In this document: positions 34,230 to 46,049 of the stretch, piece by piece | Position numbering within the stretch: the stretch's first letter is position 1 | Layout of the letters: each line of letters opens with the position of its first letter | From: Porpolomopsis calyptriformis | Lineage: Eukaryota; Basidiomycota; Agaricomycetes; Agaricales; Hygrophoraceae | NCBI GenBank assembly: GCA_951640195.1 | Contig: OX621164.1 | Coordinates: 973,098-1,037,097, forward strand | Length of the DNA: 64,000 bases | Direction: 5' to 3' | Notes under the pieces: generated by a model | The model's database searches: none | Told to the model about the DNA's origin: nothing | The model's input: only the letters and a program-made list of their open reading frames with translations | Position numbers and translations under genes: made by a program

Positions 34230-36775
34230 CTAGACAATTCCCACAACGACAGTGGCACGAAAACTAACATCGCCTAGGCTATTCGACACTTGTCTGCCTT
34301 CCTCCACCTTGAGGTAATCCTCCATCCTCAGAGAGCTCGACTTCCAGCCCCAACTCTGACTGACCGGAAACACATCTGGCGCACTCATGAATCTCGTCAG
34401 CGACGAGCCCGTGGCGCTCGCACACGAGATGCCAAAGTACGCCACAATAGATCCGCGCGGGTCACGGTACGGCTGCAAGGGAGTGACGGGTGGCGCGTGA
34501 GCCGGGACGGAATCTGGCATCGCCGAGCTGGGCAGGGATGTCTGCGATGTGGTTCGAGAGGTGTTTCGTGATTGTGGGCGGACAGAAGGTGGGGAGGGAG
34601 AAGCCGGGATACCGGGGTATACGTGGTGCTGCGGACGTTCGGCGGCTGCCTGAGGTGAGGATGGAGCGGATGAAGGGGGGATGGGATCTATGCTCGATTG
34701 TCGGTGCAGGTAAACGCCAACTTGTATGCCATGCTTGTGGATCACTTGGATATACACGTTGAACAAACTACCAGCATACCAGATGGTATGAGAATATAAT
34801 CGGGTCTTTTCCTTCAGCGAGTTTACATCCCAGAATTCCACAGCAAAGCGGAAGGGCGGATAAGGCGACCAACGGCGGCTTCCAGTCGTATCACTCGAGA
34901 CGCACGACGAAGCTGTATACGATTCTGGCACCAATCCGAAGTAGGTGGTTTCGCAAGTCGTGGCTCGAGACGTGGTGGGAGATTTTGTGTCAGGCGCATT
35001 AGATAACAATTCGAAAAGTTGATCCATAGAATTTGCCTCGATCTCACCGTTGTCTCCAAGACGCGAGGACGAATCAACGGGGATAGAATAATACCTTTTC
35101 TTTGCCTCCTGTTCGTGATCCGGATCGTGCGAGGTAGAGAGACGAGCGAGAATGTCTGCTGTCGTTTCGGTGATACCAAGCTCTTTGTCTTTGGGTGGAA
35201 TTGGGTTGGAGATAATGTGGTGTCGTAGAACGGATTGGCTCCATAGGGCTGTTTTCAGTACAGACAAAGGAACGAATACCTTTCCGGTAGTCGGAGAAAT
35301 GTCTCGCGAAATCGTGATAAGATCTTCCGTCGACTGTCAAGGGAAGAAGTCAGAATGGGAGGCATGGATGTAGGATCAACGAACCATGTTGGCGTAGTAT
35401 ATACCATGACTGAACATTTGCCTCCACTCTTGCTCCTCTGCTTCATCCAAACCCTCGCGTCTTCTGAGCTCGACGATGCATTTTGCAAGTTCGTACCGTT
35501 CGCGTTCTCCCCTCACAAATAAAGCGTCGGATGAGACAAGGGCGCGTACCCACTTGGCATTTAAGCCACCTTTGGACCATATCAAAGGAACAACAATGTC
35601 GGAGTTTGCGGAGAGGCTGCTCGTCGGTAAACCGTTCACAGCAGATGCAGTCGTTGTTTCTGCATTGCATTTCCACTTGTCCTCGAACTTCAAAAGGTCG
35701 GGACCCCACCGTGCGAGCCAACAGGCCGAGGCTTCTCCGATCTTGTCCGAGACGGGTCCGTAATGAAAACTGGGCTCGAATATATAGGTATCACCATCGT
35801 CGGAGCGAGGGGAAATAGAGGATGTTCCAACGGAACCCTCCTTTAGATTTGCGAGTGACGTGGATCGGGTAGTATCCACTGTTTCCCCTTTGGTATTTTC
35901 AGTGACACAAGACGAACCTTGCTCCTTTATGAGCTGGGCAATGCTCTCAAGACCCACGGCGGCGGCCGGTTCCTCATCACTTAGTGGCTTGATAGGCTTC
36001 CCCAGAGCAAAATTGAGATATTCAATGACAGTGTAAGGACCGACAGAGCCCAAAATTAAGTTGAGAGCCTGTACAGCTGTGGTGGTAAGGGAGAGATATA
36101 GGGCGGTAGCGAGAAGGGAGAGCAGGAAACGGGCCGAGGCAGGATGTTGGCCTGGCGGTGCCTCAGTCTTTAGTGAGTATGTTGGGAATCCCGGCGTCAG
36201 TGGGTGAGAAGCGGTTGGTATTAAAGAAGGTGATATATAAAGCGGTGGTCCGCCACCGTACAGCCTTGCGATGCACACCCTGAATGACGTCAGGCGGTTG
36301 GTAAATCTCGAAGTTGGAAGAAACTTACTCGAATGCTGGGAGATGGATGGTGTGTGAGACCAGACGATGTGGCTGTGAGGATAACACATACCTGCACGCG
36401 TTATATTTTGATCATTGAATACGATGTTGATGTCATCTGTGACTTGACCTGAACTTCCATGTTTTGGGGACGATTCCGCGAATCCAGCAGTGAAGAGAGA
36501 ATGAAAAAAACCCTGCGATTGGGTCAGGGGTGGGGGTTTTCCTCCTAGTTAATACTTACGGCCTGGATTAGTATGACCCGATGGAGTCGATAAACTGCTT
36601 CCCAGCTACCTCGTACGCGAAGGGTCACATCAGCGGTCTTTGATTCGAGGAAGGAAGTATATAGATGGGTTTGAAGAGCGGCTGGTGAAGGTCCTGGAGA
36701 GCTGGTTGCCGATATTTGACCTGGATGCGACCCATTCAAGGGTGCTGGGACAGATATGGGTTCATCAGGCAGCAT
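34230..36775 (-). CDS. BTB/POZ-domain protein
   Basis: The ATG at 36775 begins MLPDEPISVPAPLNGSHPGQ. The BTB fold follows: LHTSFLESKTADVTLRVRG-type sequence (here LYTSFLESKTADVTLRVRGS), YRLHRVILIQAG, then after a 3' splice FEVCIARLYGGGPPLYIS. These are the usual strand and dimer-interface elements. Behind it come a helical region (LGSVGPYTVIEYLNFALGKP), a long variable linker, and a C-terminal part with YPPFRFAVEFWDVNSLKEKT and GVYLHRQSSIDP, ending at 34230. BTB proteins of this shape often act as Cul3 adaptors or transcription cofactors; I cannot say which. It is divergent from TRS31, with 133 bp between starts. Confidence 0.8.
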
Positions 36776-36908
36776 TTATGTGATCTTCAGGACTGCTGTG
36801 CTGATACCCTTAGATTGGAAAGGACGACGAAGGGGGACTTACCTGTCCTCATCGGTTGTCCTCGCGAGGACACGCCCGATAGTCTCACGTGCCCTCGCTC
36901 TGATTTGG

Positions 36909-37793
36909 ATGGCGCACCCACAACCTCACCCAAGGCTTTCGGGACTGTCGAATTCCTCAACTTCTTCCACAGACCAGTTCTCGCCAACGACAAGCTCCCG
37001 ATTTTCTCTCCCATCCGCCCCATCGCTCAACACCACTCTTGGCGCAGCCAAACCACTCGTTCGTCCCAACATCTATGATCGAAACCTGAACAAGACACGC
37101 ACAGCCGAGGTCTCAGCCTCTTCTTTCTCGTTTCTCTTCTCAGAGATAGTTCAGTATACCCAAAAACGAGTCAGCGGTATCAATGACCTGGAACGTCGGT
37201 GAGGATTATTTCCGCTAAAGTCTACTCAAGCCGTCAGTTGAGTATCGCCGGACAGGCTAAATACGCTTGGGTACCGGATCGGCACTCGAGTGCTCGAGCT
37301 CATGATATGGCGTCTCGAATCTGCGTCGAAGACGCCAAAGCGTGAAATCCGGTTCATGCCCGCCTTGACATCGATAATAAGCACACAACTTTGGAAAGCG
37401 GTGTTCGGAAAGCCTGCAGATGCCATAGAGAAGAGTGTAGAAAACGCCGACGAATGTAGGTGCCGTGTTATTACCATGCTAGAGTTTCATCCGACGGACC
37501 CCGCAGATATGATTATTGACAACGATCCACCCATCGAACGCCACATTTCCGTCCCACGAGACATGAGCCAGCTCAGCTGCTCTTCATTCACCGCAGGAAT
37601 TGTCGAAGCCGTTCTTGATGGTCTTGGATTTGTCTGTCTTTCCCTTTTCTCTACATGAGCTGTCTGACACCTACGTTCATAGCCTGCGCGAGTGACAGCT
37701 CACAGCACGGCTACCCAACAATTTCCCTCACGGACGACGATACTGATTAAACTAGAGAAATCTGTACTAGAACGTGAAGAAATGTTCAAATGA
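36909..37793 (+). CDS. TRS31: TRAPP complex subunit Trs31 (TRAPPC5/BET3 fold)
   Basis: Four exons (36909-37198, 37256-37455, 37507-37631, 37683-37793) join to 241 aa. The core matches TRAPPC5: RTAEVSASSFSFLFSEIVQY, LNTLGYRIGTRVLELMIWR, FMPALTSIISTQLWKAVFGK, HISVPRDMSQLSCSSFTAGI and VEAVLDGLGFPARVTAH. It ends LIKLEKSVLEREEMFK. A Ser/Pro-rich N-terminal extension of about 50 aa precedes the Bet3-fold domain. TRAPP tethers vesicles at the Golgi and activates Ypt1/Rab1. I chose the ATG at 36909 because upstream frame sequence is not conserved-looking. Its stop is only 37 bp before the next start codon. Confidence 0.92.
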
Positions 37794-37830
37794 ATTCTCA
37801 TTTGCTTATCTTATCTTATCTCAACCGGTC

Positions 37831-38896
37831 ATGACCTTCATCCGTTACCTATCGTTCTCTCCCCCTCTTATCAATTCCTCCTCTGTCTGGGCATCAGAAC
37901 TCGACCAGCTGAACGAGCTGTACAAATCCCCGTTCACAGGAGCGGTGACCACTCGAACGGCTACCCTCAATGGCTTTGCTGAGGATGCTTCACATACGGT
38001 AACGGTCACCGACTTCACACTGATCGCTCTGAACCACTGCTCACCCATCCAAGGTCGCGTTTTCAAGCGACTCCGTCTCGTCTTTGAATTCGTACGGCTA
38101 CTCTCCGCACCCGCTGGCAACATATCTCACCTGGATCGAGTCGATCATCACTCAGTCCTCCAAACCCTTCATAATCAGCATAACCGCATCTTCACCTTCC
38201 ACCCTTTTGCCTATGCTCGACGCAATCCAGGCCCTACGTTCAAAGTTGAACGATAAAGCGTTTCCTCGAATAGGCATCGAACTCAACACCAGTTGTCCTA
38301 ATATCCAAGGCTCTCCCCCCCCCTCGTACGATTTTCCGTCTCTCATTCCAGTCCTCTCGGTTCTAGCAGAGTACTTCCGAAAGGACCTATCTCTAACCAT
38401 TGGATTAAAACTCCCTCCGTATGTTTACACTTCCCAGTTCGACGCCGTCATCCGAGGCGTATCATCCCTTTCATTTTCCACAGCGTCAGGCAGGGTTGAG
38501 AATCCCATCGCCTTCTTCACGAGCACGAATACCCTCGGGTCAAGCCTCCTCTTCACAGACCAGACGACTCATACGTCCGCTAGTGACACCGGCCACCCAA
38601 ATCCATTCGCACTCCCCACCGTGGTAGGCGGCCTCGCAGGCGAACATATCCACGCACTTTCCCTCGGCAATGTGTATATGTTCACGCGTCTTCTGGCGAA
38701 CGCTTCTGACGAGGCCGTGCGGCGGATCGCTGTCATCGGTGTGGGCGGGGTCACGACACCGGATGGGGTCAAACGCATGCGGGATGCGGGGGCGAAAGTG
38801 GTTGGATGTGCGACCGTTCTCGGAAGAGAAGGCGTGGCTGCTTTTGAGAGGATGTCGGCGGGACTGAATAGTGGCGATGGAGTAATGATTTCTTAG
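37831..38896 (+). CDS. URA1: Dihydroorotate dehydrogenase, class 1A-like
   Basis: Two exons (37831-37998 and 38054-38896) give 336 aa. It oxidises dihydroorotate to orotate in pyrimidine synthesis. Class 1A enzymes are cytosolic, and no targeting signal or membrane helix is visible. Landmarks match yeast Ura1: PFTGAVTTRTATL, SSLNSYGYSPHPLATY, LNTSCPN with the catalytic Cys, IGLKLPPYVY with a conserved Lys, FFTSTNTLG, GGLAGE and IGVGGVTTPDGV. The lysine of TKSAT, which contacts FMN and substrate in Ura1, is replaced by Arg (VTTRTAT). The intron (55 bp) ends AAG, not CAG or TAG. Fungi usually have a mitochondrial class 2 enzyme as well, so this may be a paralogue with a shifted role. Confidence 0.85.
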
Positions 38897-39030
38897 TTCA
38901 CCATGAAGACCGGGATAAATGGCGAGTCGAGGGATACGTGGACATTACAACGGGGCAAACAATCCAATCTACATTATAACAATACATCGCAGAAAGGACA
39001 TGAACCATAGAGATCGTAGAAGACGAAACG

Positions 39031-40331
39031 TTAGAAATTGGGAAAAGAGTTTTCTTGGTCCTCGGGGCAGAAGGGGAGGGGTGGGAAGTATGTTGGGAAG
39101 GAGGATTGGTCAAGTTCGGAAGACGCAGAATGGGGGATAGTCGAATACCGACTGACAGTGCGGGGTAAACTAGTGTACTGGTCAACCTGAGGTTCCGCAA
39201 AAAATGCGCTGTATAGCTCGTCGAGGGTTGGTTCCCAATGGGATTCAGAGTGTAGGAAAGGGAAAAACGGGGAAAATGTTTGAAATGGATTATACTGGTC
39301 AGACGGAAGCTGTCCTTGGAGAGAGAAAGTGGAGCTGTCGGATTGCGGGGAGGGATCCATCTGCAGGGGTCGTTGGTAAATGGTGGGCGCAGAGTCTGTG
39401 ACTTGTGAGTTGCATACATTCGCATCAGGAATCTGGGGAATGGCAATTCATTTTTAATAACGGGAAGGCAATAATTAAGCAACACGCACGGGTTCGCTTT
39501 GCGTTCCTTGTTGTTGGAAAATGTAAAAAAGATCTGCGGGTGGGAGGATAGGACTGCGAAAAACGGGGATAGTGTCTCCGCTAGAGAGTTTGTAGTCCTC
39601 GCCATCATTCCCAGCGTCGTCTGACGCGGGCGGATTGGGAGAAGACGGCGGGTGATCGGGCTCAGAGGGCCGAGAGACTGCACGAGATGCCGCGGTATCG
39701 ATACGTTTGATGGCATTCTCGAGCTCTTGACCTTGCTTCCCCTTCAAGAGCAGATCGGCGACCTGACGGCATCGATCAAGCTCTGCTTCGCCGTTTCGCT
39801 TGACATTTCTCTTGACGGCTTTCTGGAGGCGAGTCAAGGGCGTGAAGCGATAGTTTGGATACTTGAGGGCATGATCGGCTTTTTCTTGAAGCGCCTTTTC
39901 CCGCCAGACTTTTTTCTCTGACTCGGGAAGCTGATTCCAGCAATGGGCAATGATACGACTTATATGACGGTGGTCACGCTCGACTGAGCCAGTGATTTTC
40001 TGCTGGGCCCAAAATTCTGAACGGAATATCATGAACGCATTACGCGGTCGTGGTATGTGATTCGATGACCTGGAGCGTTTCGTAGGAGAGGGTGGTTGAG
40101 GACTGGTAGGACTGGTAGTTAATAAAGCGTCGGAGAGAGGCTGAGAGTCGGGAAGGTGGTGGGTTAGTTTTGAAGCGGCCTCAAACGTGGGCCACTGATG
40201 TAACGGAGAAAGCTGATCCCAAGAGGGAGTGGTATCGGTGGTAACTGGCGAGCGAGGTGAGTAAAATAAGCGAATAAACGGGAAAACATACGATTTTTAG
40301 GAGGATTCTTATTTTTTGCGGTGCTAAACAT
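39031..40331 (-). CDS. HMG-box transcription factor
   Basis: Three exons (40331-40292, 40244-39490, 39432-39031) join to 398 aa. The HMG box is complete: RPRNAFMIFRSEFWAQQK, SVERDHRHISRIIAHCWNQL, SEKKVWREKALQEKADH and YPNYRFTPL. It is of the sequence-specific MATA_HMG/Ste11-like class seen in agaric mating and fruiting regulators. Past a stretch ending QGTQSEP the frame meets a stop. A GTGCGT donor just before it and a CAG acceptor at 39433 give a third exon starting IPDANVCNSQVTDSAP, which adds a Phe/Pro-rich, possibly activating C terminus (FQTFSPFFPFLHSESH). It shares a 141-bp head-to-head promoter with the PARP gene. Confidence 0.85.
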
Positions 40332-40472
40332 CGGAGGGAGAGGAAAGGCTGGAGGAGGATCAGATTGAAGGCGGACATTGCCTTTAGCACGATGAAAGGA
40401 GTGAATTACTATTTTTGGTAATCAGATCGAAATCAGGTATTGCATTGTTTCGTTTACTTACCCCTTTCAGTC

Positions 40473-43437
40473 ATGGCCAGAACCAAAAAGAAAGCACCAA
40501 AACGTGGACGCAAACTTTCGGACGACGATGAACCTAGCTCGTCCGCAAAGAAGCCAAAGCTTGATAATAATGCCAACGCCGACGACGACGACGACGACCA
40601 ACCTGATTCACAACCGAAGAAGATGGTAAACCCAACCAATCTCGCCTCCTTTCTCAACCTGACAGCGAATAGGTCTCTGTCTTGAAAAGGGGCCCTGCTC
40701 CAGTTGACCAATATTCTCAGTTCGTTGGTATGTTCTTTCAATACATGTCAACTTCAAGGCTACCATATTCTTCCAGGTACACATCAAGTATATGCCACAA
40801 GCGAAGAAGTTTGGGATGCCATGTTGAACCAGACCAGCGTCACCCAAAATAACAACAAGTATATAACTATGATGCTTCCTCTCTCTCTGGAATCCCATTC
40901 ACTCTCAACCAGGTTCTATGTCATCCAGCTCTTGCATCCTATTGGAAACCCTGACCAATGTGTCTTATTCACCCGCTGGGGTCGTGTCGGTCAGACATGT
41001 TTACCACGTGTAACTGGATAGTTTCTCAATTCTTTTCACATTTAAGGGGAGAATGGAACCACGCAAACCAAGGTACTTTCCTCATCACCCATTAGTCCAG
41101 CTCTATAACTCTTGGCAGGGACCCTGGCCATCCATCATTGCCATTTCAGAGTTCAAAAAACAATTCAAATCCAAGACAGCCTGTACGTGGGAACAACGAG
41201 TAGGCATGGTCGCGAAGCGAGGTAATTGCCTGCCAAACATCACGACTAACGCATGTTCTGACAGCAGATTACTTGCAGGCAAATACACGTGGATAGGCAA
41301 GTGCATGCCAACATTATAGGTGGCATCGGTGTATCAACACTATACGACAGAACGCTCGTTCGAAGATGACTCCAAGGACGAAGATACGCCGGAAAAAGAG
41401 AAAGATGAAGTAGTCATTCCCGACTCTACCCTCGCCCTAGAACTTCAGGTGCGAGATATACAAAAACGCGATTTCAATCCAGTTCTAATCTTATTATCAT
41501 GGCAGGCTCTTTGCAAGCTAATGTTCTCTACAGCGTGAGATTGAAAAGTCTCGTGTTTCCACATTTCTGATATATAACTCCTAGCCTGATTGAGGCTCAC
41601 CTGTCGTCCATGAACTATGATGCCAAAAAGCTTCCCCTCGGTAAGAGTCCCGACTATCTCCACCATTCAACCTACATATCCACACAGGTAAATTGGCCAA
41701 ATCCACCATCCTCAACGGATTTACCGCTTTGAAGGTTGGAGTCTTCCGTCCCGCTTCAAATCTTTTCTTTCACTATTATATTCAGGCACTTTCAGAAGTG
41801 ATAGGGGATCCCACTAGTGCTAAAGCCGCTGAATATGCCAATCAACACACAGGTTGTGAAGAATTGAGTTCCGCATATTATTCGTGAGTTTATATATATT
41901 GTAACCATAAATGATTCGTTTCTCATCACTTTCTGCGTTTCACAGTATCATCCCCCATGATTTCGGAAGAAGGAGGCCCGTTGTCATTGACAATCTCACC
42001 TTACTCAAGAAGGTTGGTTTTTTTGACAGGAACGTTGTTTCAACCCATGAATTTCCCTTTCAGGAACTTGAACTGGTGGATGCTCTCGGAGACATGGTGA
42101 GCCATCACAGTAAATGCGGCATGAATTCCTTGCTCATACAGTACCTTTATTCAGGAAGTGGCGCAAAAGTTGATACAGTCTTCAGTATTGACCGACGACC
42201 AAGGAAATCCCATCAATCCTCTTGATGCACATTTCCGCTCCCTCACTCTCTCTACTATGGAACCTGTCACGAAAGACAGCAACGAATTCGTCGCGTTGAC
42301 CGCATATGCTCGCGACACCCATGGCGTCACCCATAGTCATTACAAGATCGCTGTCCTCAATGCGTTTCGTGTCGAAAGGTATGCTGATTCCTTTGCCCAG
42401 TCTGATGGTTTACAAATTATGATCTTCAGGCAGTTGGAGACGGATGCATGGGATAAATCTGGATTCGACGATCTTGGTGATGGGGACCGTCTTCTCCTCT
42501 GGCATGGTTCTAGAACTACCAATTTTGCTGGTCAGATAGCATTCGTTTTTCGAAAATCTCGATTTGATTTTAGACAAATTATTTTCCAGGTATTTTGAAG
42601 CAAGGACTCCGAATTGCTCCGCCTGAAGGTATGTAAGACAGTTCCCATCGTCGTGTCTTAACTGACTGGGATATGTAGCCCCTTCCACTGGTAGGATCAT
42701 CCATCAAATCATTCTATATTCTACCCCTCATTGTTTTCACAGGGTATATGTTCGGAAAGGGTGTCTATTTCGCTGATGTAAGTTTCTTTTTTCATTTTAT
42801 CGCGAATGTTGGCGTAAATTACCTTTTATAGATGGTGTCCAAAGTTAGTAACTCTTCGTCGTACATGAACTCTCTCACCTTTCTACCCCGACCTTCCTTA
42901 GTCCGCCAACTACTGTCATGCCTAGTAAGGATTCTTCAGAATTATCTACATCGTGGGTATTGATAGTTTCTTTTCTTCTCCCATAGCCTGAGTGACAACA
43001 CGGCTTTGCTTTTACTGTGTGAAGTCGCCGTAAAGCCGTTCTATGAGCAGGCCAATGCCAACTACACCGCTGACGAGAACTGCAAATCTGGCGGGAAACG
43101 GTACGTTTCTTATGTTTTCATTCACCTCAGTTTGTCGATAAAGAGATGATACCTCGCCCTTTCATATAGATCCACGAAAGGGATCGGAAGGATACAGCCC
43201 GTTAAATGGAAAGATGCAGGTATTGCTCTGGATAACCCTGCTCTCAAAGGCTGTCACATGCCCGATGGACCTGGACAACCCGTCTCACCTCCACATATCT
43301 ATTTGCAATATAACGAGGTTTGTCTTCCTTTTTCCTCCTTGATCAATTCTGACTTTATTTTTACCACGTTCAAGTACATCGTCTACGACCCTTCCCAAAT
43401 TCGTTTGAGGTACCTTTTGATGGTCCAAATGTCGTGA
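40473..43437 (+). CDS. Poly(ADP-ribose) polymerase with WGR domain
   Basis: A many-exon gene starting MARTKKKAPKRGRKLSDDDE, a basic and acidic lead with a likely nuclear signal. The WGR domain has YVIQLL and FTRWGRVGQTG. A PARP regulatory helical domain follows (LPLGKLAKSTILNGFTALK, then DLTLLKKELELVDAL-type sequence). The catalytic domain has the H-Y-E triad: LLWHGSRTTNFAGI, GKGVYFADMVSKSANYC and QYNEYIVYD. It lacks the zinc fingers and BRCT of human PARP1, so it resembles PARP2/3-type enzymes that sense DNA breaks through the WGR domain. The end RYLLMVQMS at 43437 fits the family's last strand. Introns are 46-80 bp and all checked joins keep frame. Confidence 0.9.
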
Positions 43438-43658
43438 ACGCTGGAACTATCCTCATCTCTTGCGCATCTGAGCGCATTAACATACAAGTGCACGGACCCT
43501 ACATAGCAGAGCACCGATAAATACAATACATTCTTATGGTTTGACCGTTATCCTGCGCTGTCCCATCCTCATCGTCTGTGGGCCACATTTAGTATCAGAT
43601 TTCCTAAGAAGGTGATTCTGAGTTTGAAAATGCCTGGCGTGGGAAAATCCGTACCTTA

Positions 43659-45557
43659 ATGTCCACCGTCGCGTCTCGCAAGCAAGCATCCAGGCCAGCC
43701 CGGCCAGCCGTACGCTATTGGAAGGGAAAAGCACCCAAGGGTGTCGCTGATGTCGAATCAGATTCCGATGCAGAAGATGCCCTCCCGAGGGAGGAGGAGG
43801 GTGATGTTCTTATCGGTGGAGAGGAAGACTTTACGGAAGAAATCGAGAAAGTGACAGCTATACGCACAGCTACTATGAACGTGTCGCTAAAGGATGTAAG
43901 CGTATCACGGGATGGGAGGGTGATTGTCGCTGGGAGACAGGAGTCTGGTAGGACGGTTATGGAAGTTGAAGGTCCGTGTTCTGTCGATGTTACTTTTTTT
44001 AGACGCGTTAACGGGTATTGCGGTTTAACATTGTAGAATCCGAGGAGGAGGAGGAGGAGGAGTCAGACGAGGGGGAAAAGCTCGGTGTACCTGGGCAGAT
44101 GGCAGAAATTGACGAGATGGTCGTTCATTTATATCTTTGGCTGCTTATTGCTCGCTAACACATAACGCCAGTCTGTTGAAGATGAAAGCAGTTCGGAAGA
44201 AGAAGAAGAAGAGGAAAAAACACAGTTGCAATTCCGACCTGTGTTTGTGCCCAAGTGCGTTATTGAATTACTATCCTAGAAGTGAAACACTAAATGTACA
44301 AATAGACGTGTTCGAGTTACTGTCCTCGAACGGGACATGATCGCCCAAGATAACGAGGAAGCTCAAAAGAAGAAGGAGCTGCAGGCAGAGGAAAGACGAA
44401 AACAGAGCCATGACTTGGTCGCTGAGACGATCAAGCGTGAATTGGCGGAAAGTGCGGGTGGTCAAAACTCTCACCTGTCATGTTTACTGATCGGGTTTGA
44501 CCAGACGAGAAGGAGGAACTAATACCAGATGTTGATGATACAGATGGTCTGGATCCGACTGCCGAATTTGAGGCCTGGCGGCTGCGGGAATTAGGACGGA
44601 TTAAGAGGGACAAAGAAGAGGAAATCCGTCACGAGCAGGAACGGGAGGAAATAGAAAGGAGGAGGGCTTTACCAGAGGAGCAAAGACTGAAAGAAGACCT
44701 GGAGAGGGCGACACAATCGAGAGAGGATAAGCCGAAAGGGAAGCAGAAGTTTTTGCAAAAATACTGGCATAAAGGCGCCTTTCATCAGGTTCGCTTGAGT
44801 GTTCTAAATCCTCTCTGGGATCGATTCATTTATACCGGCTCTTCAGGACGAAGAGATTCTTAAGAGGCACGATTACACGGAGGCGACTGAGTCCGTGGTC
44901 GATGTTTCACTTCTTCCCAAGGTTATGCAGGTCAAGAATTTTGGAAAGCGTAGTCGCACAAAATACACACATCTGCTCGATCAAGATACGACGGTGTCAA
45001 CTGGTGGCTTTGGGGGTGTTGCACCCGTCAAGACCGGAGGGAACGCGCCCGGTGCGGGTGGTTGCTTCTTGTGTGGCGGCCCTCATTTGAAGAAAGGTAC
45101 GATTGTTTTCGTTCCGTCCGCCTGGGTTCCTGATATACTTCGGACACTAGACTGCCCGCAAAATGTTGGTCCGATCCCCCCTCGTTCGGGATCAGGCGCC
45201 AATGCTGTGCCAACCGCACCACGCGACCGGAGGACCGGCCGAGAGAGCGGGAATGGCTCATGGCGTGATCGTGACGAGAGTTATCATTCCGATTTCCGTC
45301 AAAAGGAATTCCGTCGAGAGATTGATGGTATGGACCAGGATAGACGGGGGGACGAGAGGCCTCGTGATCGAGGTAGTTGGACTGCTCATAGGAGTCGCGA
45401 AAATGGCGCAGGCGATCGGAAAAGATCCCCTTCGCGGTCTAGGTCACGATCTCCTCCACGAGGCTCTGCCAATCGTGACGGCTACCGAAAAGAGAGAAGA
45501 CGTTCGCGGTCGGCGGATCGCGATTATAATAGAGACAAAAAGAGGAGGTTGGACTAA
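43659..45557 (+). CDS. MFAP1: MFAP1-type spliceosome B-complex protein with zinc-knuckle/RS tail
   Basis: The ATG at 43659 starts [20 protein letters not shown]. Acidic stretches ([40 protein letters not shown]) are followed by [18 protein letters not shown]. The conserved C-terminal domain has [39 protein letters not shown] and [23 protein letters not shown]1/Spp381-type proteins belong to the spliceosomal B complex. Beyond the normal end this protein continues with a CCHC knuckle ([13 protein letters not shown], joined over an intron at about 45098-45152) and an Arg/Ser-rich tail ending RDKKRRLD. The fusion tail suggests direct RNA contact. Seven or so introns interrupt the gene. Confidence 0.88.
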
Positions 45558-46049
45558 GAGTGGATGCGTTGCCTCTCGTATGTCTTGTTTTTGTCTGTTT
45601 CCGCTGTGATCTAGAAGTTGACGGGGTCTGTTATGTAAGGGGCTAACGTTTCGCTTTCCTCTTCCAATCGCAGGACCCGCCGAGATGGAGCAACTACCAC
45701 TGGTAAACAACAGGTTCAGTTCTGTGGTGAATCCAAGGGCTCTTGACGATATAGGAGAGAGGGCTTTGGGCATTATGGCGCTATTCTGCTGCAAATTTGC
45801 ACGGGTCACCTTTCCTGCGGTCTACCTTGGTCGCATTGGCCTTGCGGTATACTTGCATGCAAATGAGGAATCCCCTGTTGTATACCACATGCAGAAGATG
45901 TCCCGTTACAGTGTCATTACTATAATTATAAATTCTGGTCAAATTGTTACATTTCCTCTGGTAAGCTAGCAAAGCAGGTAGACTGCAAGAATGAGAGTTG
46001 TACAAATAAGAAGACAGCCGAAATGGCAGCCCCCAAGACGACGAAACGG
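45558..46049. other. Intergenic spacer between MFAP1 and the NLR gene
   Basis: 3' flanks of two convergent genes. A short plus frame (45685-45969) has no recognisable content. Confidence 0.5.

Noticed and set aside
32014..38896. A biosynthetic gene cluster around the second P450
   Set aside because: Neighbours are housekeeping genes (TRS31, DHODH, BTB, PARP). No synthase, transporter or cluster regulator is present.
39475..39489. Stop at 39475 as the end of the HMG-box protein
   Set aside because: A good GTGCGT donor lies just before it and a CAG acceptor at 39433 opens a long in-frame exon to 39031.
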